In this document: one piece after another, positions 48,788-61,744 of the stretch
Layout: the number at the start of each line of letters is the position of its first letter
Position numbering within the stretch: the first letter of the stretch is position 1
Source: Buddleja alternifolia
Lineage: Eukaryota > Streptophyta > Magnoliopsida > Lamiales > Scrophulariaceae
Length of the DNA stretch: 64,000 nucleotides
NCBI GenBank assembly: GCA_019426215.1
Contig: CM033402.1
Span: 2,604,001-2,668,000, forward strand
Direction of reading: 5' to 3'
The notes under the pieces: model-generated
What the model saw: the letters and a program-made list of their open reading frames with translations, nothing else
What the model was told of the DNA's origin: nothing
The model's database searches: none
Made by a program: the position numbers and the translations under genes

Positions 48788-51700
48788 TCAAGCAGATTTC
48801 AACTTGGACGATGCGGATGCAAGATGGGATAGCGTCTTGTGTCCGACAAACATCAAGAACATTCCCAGGAAGCCAAGCGCCTTCAAAGTTGTGAACAGGT
48901 CCAACTGCGTGCAAATATACAAATTTATAGTCAGAAAACATTTTTCATGTCTGTCTTATCAGGGAGGGAGCCAGGATTTTCAGTGAGGGGGGGCGAGATT
49001 GTTGTGATATAGCTATAGACGAAGGATTGAAGGGGTACGGTACGCTATATTTATGGAGGAAAATCTAATAAGAAACTAGGTTCAATTACAATAAATTTGA
49101 ATAATATAGAGGATAATTATGTCATTGAGGGGGGGCGAAAATAGATATTTTGAAAATTTTATGGGTGGTAATAAGAAAAAAAAAATTGAGGGGGGCGAAA
49201 ATGGATATTTTGAAAATTTTATGGGTAGTAATAATAAAAAACAATTGAGGGGATGCGGCCTCCAGCGCCCCTCCCCCCCCGGCTCGGTCCCTGTGTCTTA
49301 TAAAGATCGATAGTCAGCTATACGTCTCCGTGTACTAGAATTAATCTTTCACATTACAAGAAATCATCTTTATTTTGTAGATAAATACAGAATCGTGACA
49401 AAGTTAATAAACAAACTGTGTTTAGAATAACAGAAAATGAAAGACAAACATAAATTACACAAGAGTACCTATTTCAGTTTAGCTAATTGCTATATAAGTA
49501 ATGTTAAGCAAAAGACATAAATAAATAAGAAAAACGAAACAAGTCTACGGAATTGGTTACATAGTAAAAAGCAATGATTAAGATAGGAGTATAGATGGAT
49601 CATATATAAATTAAGAACCTCAGAGTTGGAAAAAGATCTTGTAATATATAATTAAGCTGTAGTTTTCTCCATAAATAAAAAAGAACTCAAAAGTCCTCCA
49701 ACCAATTAAAATTAGTACTATAGTAATGCACAAGATGACGCGAATACTGGAACATTAAACACACAAAACATGCATAGACAAACCTTGAACCAGAAGAGTG
49801 CATAGAGTAATAGAACAGCAGCAATGCCGAAATGGAAGAGAGTGGCAAAAGTCGCAGGAACAATTGACTTTGGCAAATTCTTCAGGTTAGCACGAAGGTA
49901 AATTAGCTGTAGAGAGTAAAGATTGTTCAATGTTAGCCGTATGGCATAAAAATAGTGGCAAGATTATAGTGAGGATATGGGAACAGTACTACAAAGCGAA
50001 CTATTCAGTTACGCATGTAAGATGAGGAAACAATAATGAAAAGGGACGATTACATGCACACCCCTTCACTAATTGGGTGATTAGCACGAGTCCCCTGAAA
50101 TTTTATACATTACCAAGACACCCCATGTCAGATCTTGACATTAGAAAAACAGGGGGCGATTGTAATCTGTTTTTTAATGATGGGGGGAAATTGTAATATA
50201 TTTTTACTGACAATGGAAGTTAAGGTAATTTCTCAAACCCCAGGGTGATTTTCGTAATCAGGGTTACACGTCGGGGGTGTATAAATATTTTATTCTAATT
50301 GAAAACATACCCCGGCCAAGAAACCAAAAAATGGCAAGAAAACTAAGCCCAGGAAAGCCAGAGAAAGTTCTCTAGGAGGTCTCTTGTCGGGAGTCCTGAA
50401 AATGTGAGTTATCTCTGCCTTTGGCCCATATCTGGAGTAAGGGTCCATAGGCTGTAGAGGAGGACGGGCTGCCTTTTCAGGGGCATCTGGAAGATCTAAT
50501 TCAATGTGCCCGAGAGGTTGTAAGAAAGAATTTTCCTGAAATCCCAAAAAAAAAAAAAAAAAATTGAATTTAGATCAATTGTGTGATAGCATTAGCAGTG
50601 GATGTGGGGAAAGGTCAAATGTAACAGACGCTTAGTTGAATATTTACCATGACAGAGTCTCCAACTGTAAGTTGAATCTCATATTTACCGGACAAGTAGA
50701 AAAATTTCTCAACCAGCCCCAGAAAATCCTACAAGCAAAACATTAAGATATGCAAGAGTTAGAGAAATTCTGGAATTTGAAGTGCAAAAATATATTACGT
50801 CTAGAACTGCAGATTGGAAGATTGCACAACTTAATCAGTTCAAATATAACATAAAAATCTGAAACCATTGCAGGATGCAACAGTCATGCAGTATAAAACC
50901 AATAAGAACAAAAATGTAGCATATGCTGCATAAAAATTTTGCTTCTTAGGTGGGGAAAACGTTTGGCTTCCCCAAATCCCGATGAGTATTTAGCAGAGTT
51001 TAATTCAAAGTCAGACAATTGAAAAGGTTATAGAGCACTTACTAATATTATCTCAAACTTTTTCCCCGAGCTTCCAACCACGAAGATATGCTCAACTCCA
51101 CTCTCATGTCGCAGCTTGAGAAATGCCTGCATACAGTACATTGCTCAAAAAATCTGAGTAATAATGAATATAGTTTCTTAAAATGCAATTGAAAAGCTAG
51201 AACGCCAACCTGATGAGGCTTGAAAAGATGTCCTAAAGGAGTGGTCAAGCTAAAGGACAACCTCAATTTCTGGAGATGGTTAGCTGATAAAGCAACGGCA
51301 TTCTCTCCAGGTAAATCTAGTCTGAATAACAAAATAGAGTATGAAAGCAACTTTTTGTTAAAGTCTGATCGTATTAAACCTCGTACAATATATAAAATGA
51401 ATTGTTATTGGTCGCATATGATTGATGTGACTTCATGTGCAATTAGTCACAGGTCATATAGAAGAAGATTCAATAGGACTGAAGTTCAAAAACAAAAGGC
51501 GAAGGCAAGAATCAGCATAGTCCTCCGACCCCACCCTAACCCCAAGAAGCAAAAACAATGAAGAAGAACAGAACAAAACAAAACAAAAGAGCTACAGAAA
51601 CATAGAAAAATCACACTAGTACTGGAAGCACAAAAATTAAGCCAGCCATCTAAAGAGAGTCCAAGAAAAACAAGAAATTTCAGCTGAGGAAACTAATCAA

Positions 51701-54700
51701 ATAAAAAGAGGGTCGAAAGAACAAACACGCTGTGGTATGAATAGATAAGAAAATAAATAGTGTACTTTTTCTGCATTTCTATACTCCCAAGATCACTGTC
51801 GAGTACTGTAATCTCCGAGTGTTCCATTTTAATGACTCCAGTAACATGAATAGGTACTTTTGTTCGACCTCCAGTTACATAGCTTTTCTTGTGTTCTGGA
51901 TCATTAAATATAATCTACAAATTGGAAAAAACATGTATATCAGCATATGTTAGGAAGAAGGAAGAGTGGCTAAATGAATTTGTTAGACGACGAAATTAAG
52001 ATTAAGAGTGGGGGATGCACAATAAGATGGCATGTACCTCAAAAGAAAAAATGTAGTTTCCAGCATCAACATTTGGTGGCAATGTTTCCAATACATGTAC
52101 TGAATTCTCAGGGTCAAACTTGAGTTCCTACAACATGGAAATCCAAAAGAGCCTTATGATTAGACGTGTATAAGAATAATGATATGAGCCTTTTATATAT
52201 AATCATATATATAATTTATAAATAAACTTCTTATGCAGACTATACTAAATGGAGGCACCTTGTCAATGACAGAAGCATCTTTTGAACCGGAGGTAAAAAT
52301 CTGCATGAGCTTAACAGAAAGAGGAGGTGCAGCAGAGCCCAATACAGTGCTGACCCGTACCTGAAAAGCAAAAACACACTGCAATGAGCTAGAAGAACAG
52401 ATCTGACAAGTATCATATAGAAGAGGACAACTTAAGTAAAAGACCAACACCCTAAAACTTTATCAGTACGTAAATGTCTTGAGTTCCACCACTATAATAT
52501 TGTAAAGGTCTATTACAAACCAGGGTTCATTCCAGGTAGCAATTAGTTTAGAAAATATCAAATGCAAGTCAAATCTTTACTTCACATAACAAGAAATGCA
52601 AAAGAAAACTGATACTATAATCATTTTAAGAAAAATGAAGAAGAAGAAGGGAAGTAATCACAAAATGGAATGTATATAAATAACAAGACTTATTAGGATG
52701 ACACACCTTAGGTTGATCTTTTCTGGTAACCGATAGGACTGTGGCTGGCAATGATAAAATCAGAGGTACGGATCCCCTGGAGCAAGAAACATCATTGTAA
52801 AACAATATATATTTTTACAGGGGCAACCCCAAATATAGATCAGCAGTACAACTTAATACTTTCCAAACTAAAATGTGCTTTCAGCAACAATCGATTTAGA
52901 GGAATAATATAATGCATACCAAAATCCCAAGATAAAAAGGAGGGAAACACTAAAAAAAGTTCATGAGAAGGAAAACTACACAAAACTTGCCTAATGTTTT
53001 CCAAGCAAGCCAAGGCACCGGTTTGGTAATACAAGTCTTTGGCACTGCCCGGAACTCCAATGCCAAGGAAATATTTTGCCAAACCCAAAATTTTCTCCCC
53101 TGGAAGCTGTAAAAAAATAAAGGTCTCAAGAGAGATAAAGAACTGCCAAGAAAACTTAAGACTAAATAAACCAGAAACAATGCCTAGCTGCAAGCATACA
53201 TTTAAGCTTTCGGAGGTGGCTGCAGCAAAGGCCGAGATTCCACGGACTATTGATGAAGAGGCTGAAAGAGGACCTTGATGACCACGTGCATCAACAAGTT
53301 TCTCATCAAAGTAACAAGCCCCATCATCTAAAATAGAAGCGTAATTTACATTCTACAAAATGTGACTGGTCATAGTATAATCTAATCTTAGATTACCACT
53401 TCAGTTATAATAGGAGGAACAATGGCCAGTTTGCTGGTGTTAAAATTTTATTGAAACCACATACAAGAAAAAGCTTAAGGAGATGACAGACCCAACTGTC
53501 CTAAATTGGAACTTCAACGATTTTTGTGAAATCAGGTACAACTTACAGCTACTATAAACCAGATCTTAAGATATTAGCCTAACAAAGTCCTATTTAGGAT
53601 GCACTACAGAAATGGCTTGCACTTGCACCATCAGGAAAACATTAAATATCATTAATTAAGAAAAGCAATTTATACCAGAACAAAGCCACAGATAAAAGAG
53701 TCTTAACAGACGTAATTGTGCATATACATTTGGCTGTGAATATTATGAAAGAAGCCTTCAGGAGTCTGTATGTTTGCAATTGAATCTGCGAATAAGTTGA
53801 GCTTGGCCACTTACCATGTCGGATAATCGAGGAGCACTAATTGCTAACTAATAATGTTTCCGCTAATAAAAAATGCAAGCTTGTGCATCTATATCACATA
53901 CCCGTGGTTTTAAGCTGAAAAAATAGGCTTCAAACTTGTAGGAAATGAATTAAGAACTCTTGATTAGCCGAAAAAAGGCAAGAAATTAAATATGCTTAAA
54001 TACTTGACCAGATTCTGATAGAGTTAAATTTGGCACATTAAATGCTATGTCAGCGTCAAGTAATTCAGGAACTTTCTAAGACAAAAGTATACCAACATGT
54101 CAAAGTCGAATTCAAAGCACAGCTATAACAAATACATTTATTATTTCTTCCCAAATATAATTTTCATACAGTATTGGTAGGAAAAAAAAGGGTGAAAAAG
54201 ATAAACAGAGAAGCATACCATATTTTTCAATACCATCGAAGAGCTTAAGTATGTCAGTTTTTGCAGTAGCAATCTGGTATAGGAAGAGAATTCGGATCAG
54301 AACAGTGTTTTAAAGGGCGAGAGTGGGGCATTCCCTGTCTCCCGAGGCGGGCGTATGCCCCGTGAATTTTTGTTTTTATATATTGAAATATATAAAATAA
54401 TGTTAAATATTAGTTTGAGTTAGCGAAAAATTACAAAAAATGAAGATAAAATTAAAATAGAGAGTAAAAAAAGAAAAACAACTATGCACGGTGAAAGTTC
54501 AAGTTCAATCTTGCCAAAAAAACAAATAGTAAGAGACAAATATTTATTTTTAATTCTAGCAGTATGTAAAATTGATAGTAGTTGATGAGCACTAATTAAT
54601 TTACTCAATCACTACCAAAATGCTCATAATTAAAATCATTATCTTTTTTACTTCATTAACACCATCGTTTCGCAAATCCTCCAATTCATTAATATGTTGT

Positions 54701-57678
54701 CCTCCAAAAGAGGGTGGACTTTGGCTTGAAAGTTTAGATAAATCAATAAAGACCCAAAATCATTATTTTCGGGCTAAAACAACCTGGGCGTATTGTCACG
54801 CCCCAACAGTTTCAAGTATTTTAAGACGACTAGAACGTATCATTTTGCTCATAGACGAGATTCTAGAGATTATTAGAGTATTCAGGAGTAGTCTAAAAGA
54901 TTTTAGAAAGGTCTAAAAAACTCTAGAAAGGTCTAGAGTACTTTAGAATAATGTAGATCCTTACGGAAAACTTTAGAAATATTGTAGAACTGTGTAGGAT
55001 GTCCTAGATTATTCTAGATAGTAGTAAAAGTATGTATAATGTTGTACAGATGTGTGGACATCTCTACAAACATGTGATAACATGTGATGGACAACATGTG
55101 AATATGATAGGAAGTTTTTAAGATAGAGAACATCCTCAGGAATGTTTTCGAGAGCTCTATAGAGTCTCTCTCATCTGTAGGATCAAATATATCTCTATCG
55201 TCCATTAAAGAGGTGGATTAGTATAAATAATAGTAGTAGTCATTTGTAAACCAACCAAGTTACGCCTCCCTCCAGTGCACCAGGTCGTTTTAGCAACGTC
55301 CAGCCTCGACACTGGATTAGAATAATATAAATAACCATGAAATATCTTTTTTGAAAGTATTAGTATAAAAGAGAGTGATTGGCGAACAAGAGCACTATGT
55401 ACGGGAAAAGAATTACGATTAAGGAGATATAGTAGCACATCATTAATCTTTCTGTTTCGTGTAGCTCATATATGTGGGGCCAATGACCCAGTAATCTAGA
55501 CCCATTTGTGTGATAAATGCATTTGATAAGCTCAAAAAGATAGGTAGTCGACAAAGCAGCAATTAACTCACTCACTAAAGAGGACACAAAATAGAGAGCT
55601 TTTGTTGTTTGACACACTGACACTAGTTAAAGTAAATGCATCCTTTTTGTGTCTACTTTTGGAGGAAAAAATATATCTACATCTGTTGGAAGAAAGTAAA
55701 AAAACAGATTTTGTGATAAATGAAAGTAACAGAACGCTCACCAGAGAATGATCAATCTCAGATGATGCTAAAGATAAAACTCCAGCCAAAGTTTCAAGTG
55801 CAATCCCTGTACAAACAAATCATAGCAGATAGTCAGCATTGAAAAGATAATAAACCACAATAGAAAAACATGCTATCTAGTGACTCAAAGAGCCAGATGT
55901 ATGCTAGTTTAGTATATGTAACTTAAAATATTCAATACCCGTAAAGTAGAAATCATTACAAGAGTATTACCAGCCGCATTATTACTGGATTCAGGATTGT
56001 TGGAACTATAGCGCCACCTTCCATCACTTTGACTGAGAGCCTGCGAAAATCCAGTATCACTAAGGTGTTCATAAAATTTTATGTAGAGTATCATCTTCAG
56101 GGTAAAAGATTTTTAATTTATCTGAAATATACATGTCCAGAGTTCACCTTTATAGAACGGAAAATTTTATCTGCATCTGCAAGATGAACATCAACTTCAG
56201 AAGTCTGATCCTGCATATTAAACCAACAAGATATGAAGTCCAATATCAACAGAGGTTAAAAGCTAAAGTTGCATAATACATCATAAGAAGAAGACGAAGA
56301 AGAAGACTTTATTTCTTTTGTTTCTTCTTCTAAATATATAATGAGTAAAGAATCATCAATACAAAATATTGAATTTCGAAATCTAACAATGAAATCCTTT
56401 TACCTTTATAAGCACTAAACCTCCTACTGCGTAGTAAAAGTCAAGAAGAGAATTCGCATCATTTAAAGAATCTTTAAGTCTAGATGCAATTCCCTGCAGT
56501 CAAAAAATAAAAACTTGATCACTACACATTTTCATAACAAATGACAAAAAGCAATAAACGCAGGATCAGGAAACAATCTCTATCATACCCCAAAAGCCTC
56601 ATCCTTGAGCTCACACTTCAGCATGCCGTTAACTTTTAGTGCATGAAACAAATCCACTAAAGATGAAGAGGTGGACCAAAGGGTCTCAGTTATGGATGGA
56701 CAAGAAGATTTTCTTATATCAGGAATCTTTTCAATCCCAAGAACTGCAAATGTGTTCAATGCCTCATACGTCTGTTCCAGACTGGAGAAAGGTAAACTCA
56801 AGTGAGATAGACATCATTCTAAAACCACAAATCACTTCTTTTATCATTCCAACGCAATACTACAGATAAAGCTGGTGTCATAGATTATGAAAAGGTGATA
56901 AAAATGCTGCTGAAGTTGTCACTCTGCACCAAGCAAGGGAAGGACAGGATCACCTTAATAGTACTATGTAAAATAAAATTAGAATGACATTAAATACCAT
57001 TTTTATCCACCTCTTTTAATTCGTACGATGTAAACTACAAACATACCACAATCAAGACTTCCCATATTTATAACAAACGATGAGAAGTCAAACACATTTG
57101 TCCAAACTTAAGAATCTAAACAAGTAAGGCTTATTTTCTACAACGAAAAGGGATGAAGGAAGTAACTTCATACTTCAGTTAGAATTAGCTACAAAATTCA
57201 AGGTTGGATACTCAAAACGACGATTCTATATCGTTATATCGTTTCTTCTTTTAGCATCGGAAAAACTGCCTAATTCTTCATTACATTGTCTTGCATTTAT
57301 CATGAAATAGAAGTTTCAATTTAACTCTCCATACAAAGTTTAGAAAAACAAGCATAAATCTTTCGTTTTTTCCTTCGGCAATCTCGCTTCATCCAGGTCA
57401 ATAAAAGATTAACGTATCGAAAACAATCACCCACAAAATGCTCAAAAAACATTAAATACGAAAAATCATACAATGTATCATCAAACAAAGAATGTTAAAT
57501 AACGAATGAGTTCACAAAAAGTTTAAATTGACCTTCCGAAAGATCCATCGGTGGTAGAAAAGAGCTCCAATGCTGCAGATCGATGAGATTCAGATACTGG
57601 ATTGAAGATCGCCGATTGACAGATCGAAGACAACGCTAAAAATGCTACAACCAGAAACAACACCGAATTTCTGGCCAT
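48788..57678 (-). CDS. RPN2: Ribophorin II, oligosaccharyltransferase subunit (RPN2/HAP6)
   Basis: Nineteen minus-strand exons join in frame to 692 residues (Arabidopsis: about 691): 57533-57678, 56589-56781, 56404-56493, 56148-56210, 55971-56040, 55742-55806, 54219-54273, 53200-53327, 52991-53106, 52707-52776, 52259-52360, 52038-52127, 51766-51914, 51210-51321, 51043-51126, 50648-50728, 50311-50535, 49784-49906, 48788-48904. All introns are GT-AG except the one after 52991, which is GC-AG. The start is the ATG at 57676-57678, opening a signal peptide [21 protein letters not shown] long lumenal part follows, then three C-terminal membrane segments (about 594-613, 625-652 and 662-678). It is a non-catalytic subunit of the ER complex that N-glycosylates nascent proteins. 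The Arabidopsis gene is also known as HAP6. Introns carry several transposons. Confidence 0.97.
48960..49293. mobile_element. hAT-type MITE in the last RPN2 intron, exact 8-bp duplication
   Basis: A 334-bp element from CAGGGAGGGAGCCAGGAT to GGCTCGGTCCCTG, bracketed by TGTCTTAT at 48952-48959 and 49294-49301. The interior repeats a unit of about 58 nt containing GGGGGGCGAAAAT and ATATTTTGAAAATTTTATGG. Same family as 36312-36498. It begins 55 nt past the splice acceptor of RPN2 exon 19, on the intron side. Confidence 0.9.
50050..50285. repeat. MITE-like insert in an RPN2 intron
   Basis: It starts GGGACGATTACATGCACACC and shares internal blocks with 4495-4700. The right end contains, inverted, ACACCCCCGACGTGTAACCC. 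Target duplication not resolved. Confidence 0.45.
54794..55350. mobile_element. Possible solo LTR in an RPN2 intron
   Basis: It begins TGTCACGCCCCAACAG, an LTR-like start, and continues with repeated TCTAGAAAGGTCTA-like motifs. The right end and target duplication were not found, so this is tentative. Confidence 0.28.
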
Positions 57679-58276
57679 ATCTGCGAAGATTTTAACAGAA
57701 TTCAAACAATAATAAGATAAATTTAAACCTCAATTTTGTGCAAATGTGGAGCAAAATTAGGTTGAATGCGCTTACTGTGGAGAAAAGCTTTTTTTGGAGT
57801 CTTCTTCGGTTCAGTGACTGAACAAAAGAGTGTAAGCTATGAGGGGGAGTGGGGGCGATAATTTTTTGAAGTCTACGGTCTATGTGAAATGTCAACTATA
57901 CCATTGGGCTTTGCTCATTAGTAAATTTGTAGTTAGATTGGGCCGGCCCAAGTTGTAGTTTTGAAACCTTTAAAGTCAACTGTGATTCTTACAAAACCTT
58001 CTTTGGAACTTAAATATTGTTTAACCTAGTCGGTATCAGTTTCACTTTCGTACGGAAGGTTTTGGATACAATTATAAGATTGTCATAAGTTGTGATTTTT
58101 CTCTTCTTATTTGAAGTCTGTGTAGTTCATGATTAAAAAGTTATCGGCCCGGGTTTGTCGGGTCAGAATGTCCCCCTTCGTCTAGAATTTGAAAAAAAAA
58201 AAATTGATTAGGTAATGAAGCTAATTTGTATGTGCAAACAACTCTTTGTAAAATCACATTCATGTGTGTGGGCGTA
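57679..58276. other. RPN2 upstream region
   Basis: This should hold the RPN2 5' UTR and promoter. No clear TATA box was picked out. No other gene is visible. Confidence 0.45.
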
Positions 58277-58556
58277 AAAGTATGTTTGCAAAAACTTGTA
58301 TTTTTAAATAAGTGTTGAATTTTAGAAAAAATTGTAAATGTAAAAGTTAAAGTTAAATTTGTTTGCAAAACTTGCTAAAAAATTTTAAAAAAAATAGAAG
58401 AATTTGGTAAAAATTGTAACTTACATGCTTCTACTTTTAGCTTGTTTCTAATTTTTTTTCCAAAAAAGAAGCATAATTATTAAACCAAATAACAAAAGCA
58501 ACTTAAGTTTAGCAAAAAGTTAAAAACATTTTTTTTCAGTTTTCTCAAACATGCTT
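58277..58556. mobile_element. MITE, uninterrupted relative of the outer element at 43186-44727
   Basis: Inverted ends read AAAGTATGTTTGCAAAAACT on the left and, inverted, AAGCATGTTTGAGAAAACTG on the right. The interior blocks ATTTTAGAAAAAATTG, GTTTGCAAAACTTGCTAAAA and ACATGCTTCTACTTTTAG match the two halves of the split element at 43 kb in order. Confidence 0.65.
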
Positions 58557-59683
58557 AATTATAGGTGGATTAGATCATAAGCAAGCCTTGTTTATGCACT
58601 TTATCGCGGTGACAAGCCCAACGCATGTGCTTAAGAGTTTTAGACCTATAAATAAAATAATTAAATAATTTCTGGGTTTTTTTTTTGTTTGAACAGTTAA
58701 TTTCTGGTTCTTAATTATCTGATAGATTTGATTGAGATTACTGTAAACATATTTATTTTTTAACATCTATGATTTGATAGGAGATTTTAGAGTATAAGAC
58801 ATTATAAATAGTTGGAAATGAGTTGATGAGAAAAGAAGACAAATTATCAGGAAAAGAATAGAGAAAAGAAACCGAGAGGAAATATAGAGAATAGGAGAAA
58901 AGATCAACTAATTTTTCTCTTAGCAATTTCGATAAGAATTTTGTATTTTCTTGAGAAAACTTCATGAATATTCCATTTTAAATGTTTAAACAAATCAAAT
59001 TTAATATATTTAAATAAAAACTCAATTCCCATCCACAATTCAAAGTTTTTGATGTAGACAAGCAAAGCTATAACAACAATAGCCATCATTCTTATTTTTT
59101 GGTTTCAAAGCTTAAACAGGAAAGTCTAATCCCTCCGGTGAGAAGCTTTTCCCGTAGTGGTGCCTCCATTAAGATTCGAATCTTCGTCGCCTCTGGCGTC
59201 ACAAGCCGTCAAGTTTATGAACCATAATGGCATCATACAATGAGACTCAAAAGAGTTTACTATACCAACAATTGTGAATATACTAAAACTTCAAGCCGTG
59301 AAAGCTACTAAAATTCACGCCTGCAAGTACAGAACATAGAAACCTAGGAAATCGAAACCTAAGAGCTGACTTTGATTTGGGTACACAAAAGCATTGTAAC
59401 TCAAGCAGCTTAAAATAGAAATCCCACGACATAAGATCACAGATATTTATAGGACTTAAAACTAAATGCCATGATTACAGTAAAACCAACTAGAAAACGA
59501 ATAACAATGGCAGGAACAACATCCATTTATGTTAAATTCCAACCACAACACTACAATAGCCAACAGACATCTCAACGCTTCAAAAATTCTAGGTAGACTA
59601 ATAGATTATATTCTTGAGTACTATGGCCCATGACGAGGAGCGCTGAATCATATCCTTATCTCGACAGAGAGCCTAAAAGAAAC
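58557..59683. other. Intergenic between RPN2 and NOP10
   Basis: AT-rich. The NOP10 3' UTR should occupy the right end. Nothing else is recognised. Confidence 0.45.
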
Positions 59684-61183
59684 TCAGTACTTGGGTGGTG
59701 GCTGTTGTGTTGGAAGCAGACCAAAGCGCTTCTTTAAAAGAAATCTTTGTCTTGCGTATTTGTCATCAGGAGAGAAGCGGGCTGCATTACAGAGAATAGA
59801 AAAGGAGTTGAGTAAGTAATTACCTGAACATTCTTGATCAGACTCGAAAAAGATATGTTTTAGCAGACACATAAATGAAAATATAAAAAAAAAAAATTAC
59901 TTTGTTTCTGAAACATAGAAATAAGTTCTATTTAAATTTTAAACTACACAGGAGGCAAGGTATTTATTATTGGAAATATTTCCGAGGTGTAAATACATCA
60001 GAATTTCGAGGATATAAAAAAATTATTTTGAATTTTAAAAATCATGGAAATTTACAGAAAATAAATGAAAGTTTTGAAATGCTTAATTAACATAATTATA
60101 CATTTTTTCTAAACTAAAACATTTGTTTGTATGATGTACATTGCTAGTTTTATGATTCAGAAAATTTACCAGGATGAGCTGATTGCGTGGGCTGCCCTAC
60201 TGGTGACTCCTTCTACACAGAGAAAAGATTGTTGTTGTCAATTAAAAACAAAAAACAGAAAAACAATGAAGCGGAAAACTCACATCTAAAGAAGTATGTG
60301 AAAATAAAGACAACAAAATTAGGCATGAAATCGATAAAACAAGATGTACGATGCAAATATTTATGAGAGTACTTGTTCCAGAACAAGTCACAAATTTAGT
60401 TACTGCCAATCTAGAGTTCTTCAACTCAAACTGTATCTCCTACACAAATCACTAAAATTGGAGAGAACATGACGGTACAATAAACTCCAAATCGCATTTG
60501 TTCAAAGCCACAGCCGTATAAACAATGAAAAATTATGTAAACGACATATATCAACGAGTATATAATAGACATATATAAGTTAAGTTCACTTAAACCTCAG
60601 AAAACAACTAGCTTATAATTCAGAGGAGCTATATCACTTATAATATCTACAAAGCAGTTTTCAGTAATAGGCTAAACTATGATAATAACAATGAAAGATA
60701 GTGCTGACAAGGGTTGAAAGACGAACCAAACTTTCAATACTCGACTCGAGATCGATTGTTAAAAGCACATTTGAGCTCGGCTCGTTAACATATCAAACCA
60801 ATAATGGACAACCTTTTGTGTTCGATAAATTTTGAAACGCGGTTCGAGCTCGGCTAGAATAGTAAAAAATGATCAATTTTGTGTAAAATAATTAAGCTAC
60901 TCGAGCTCAAGCTCATGTCCCACTCGAAAAAAGCTCGTTTGGCCTCGACTGGATTACCAATCAAACCAAGCTCAAACACAAATTTTAATGCTAAATAACT
61001 TGAACAACAACTTGTTCGGCTCGAGTCGTCTTATTTACAGAAGTAGTGGTGAGGTACAAACTTCACATCTCGTAGAACTAAAACTGATAACAAAGACAAT
61101 ATACAAAGTGTGCTGGTTGTGAAAATTACCTTTGTGGTATAAACTTTGTCGCCTTTTTCATTGATGTAAAATTGGAGATACAT
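59684..61183 (-). CDS. NOP10: NOP10, H/ACA snoRNP subunit 3
   Basis: Exons 61130-61183, 60170-60212 and 59684-59781 join in frame (195 nt, 64 residues, the standard length) with GT-AG introns. The protein opens [18 protein letters not shown], continues [14 protein letters not shown], and ends [20 protein letters not shown] then [12 protein letters not shown], which matches eukaryotic Nop10 almost residue for residue. Nop10 joins dyskerin (Cbf5), Gar1 and Nhp2 in the nucleolar H/ACA particles that pseudouridylate rRNA and snRNA. The archaeal zinc-binding cysteines are absent, as in eukaryotes generally. The start is the ATG at 61181-61183. Intron 1 holds a CGAG-rich dispersed repeat. Confidence 0.97.
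60715..61035 (-). repeat. CGAG-rich dispersed repeat, copy D, in NOP10 intron 1
   Basis: On the minus strand it contains GACTCGAGCCGAAC, AATTTGTGTTTGAGCTTGG, GCTTGAGCTCGAGTAG and further CGAGCTCG blocks, in the order of copies A-C, and is the longest of the four. Confidence 0.6.
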
Positions 61184-61744
61184 CTTCAACAATACTCTGT
61201 CTGCATTCAGAACCACTTTAATCACTTTAATCAGATATATCGTATGTATCATGCAGAATCATACAAAAGATAACACATAGATTTTCTTGATAAAACCCTA
61301 AATCCCTAAAATAGGGGGAAAAAACGTAAAATTTGTATGCGATTAAACCTAGTTTTCGATCACAGAGGAAAATTGAAAGAAAATTACGAATTAAATTGCA
61401 ATATTTACCTCTGGCTAGCTCGAAATGCTTCCCGATTGTAAGATTAAAGCTTTACCTTAAACCCTAATGAAGAGGCGCTTGAAAATTTGTAGGGTTTGAG
61501 AATAAATATGCCTTGGATGGCGGAATAGGTAATATCGATGAATTTGAGGGCAAAACTGACCAGTTGCCCTCTCAGCGGGTCACCCAGCCCATATGGTTCA
61601 AGTAAAGGTCGAAAACATGGGCCGGGTCCGTACTACAACATTTGATTTGACACGTAAAAATTGCAATTTATGGCCCATGCCTCATGGTGTTGTTTTTGGT
61701 TTATTAGAAAGAATCAGTAACACACGTGACACAAAACATAATAA
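61184..61744. other. NOP10 upstream region
   Basis: Probably the NOP10 5' UTR and promoter up to the LINE insertion point. No gene or clear motif is visible. Confidence 0.45.

Noticed and set aside
49119..49313. Glycine/asparagine-rich open frame in the RPN2 intron
   Set aside because: It is entirely the repeated interior of the hAT MITE at 48960-49293.
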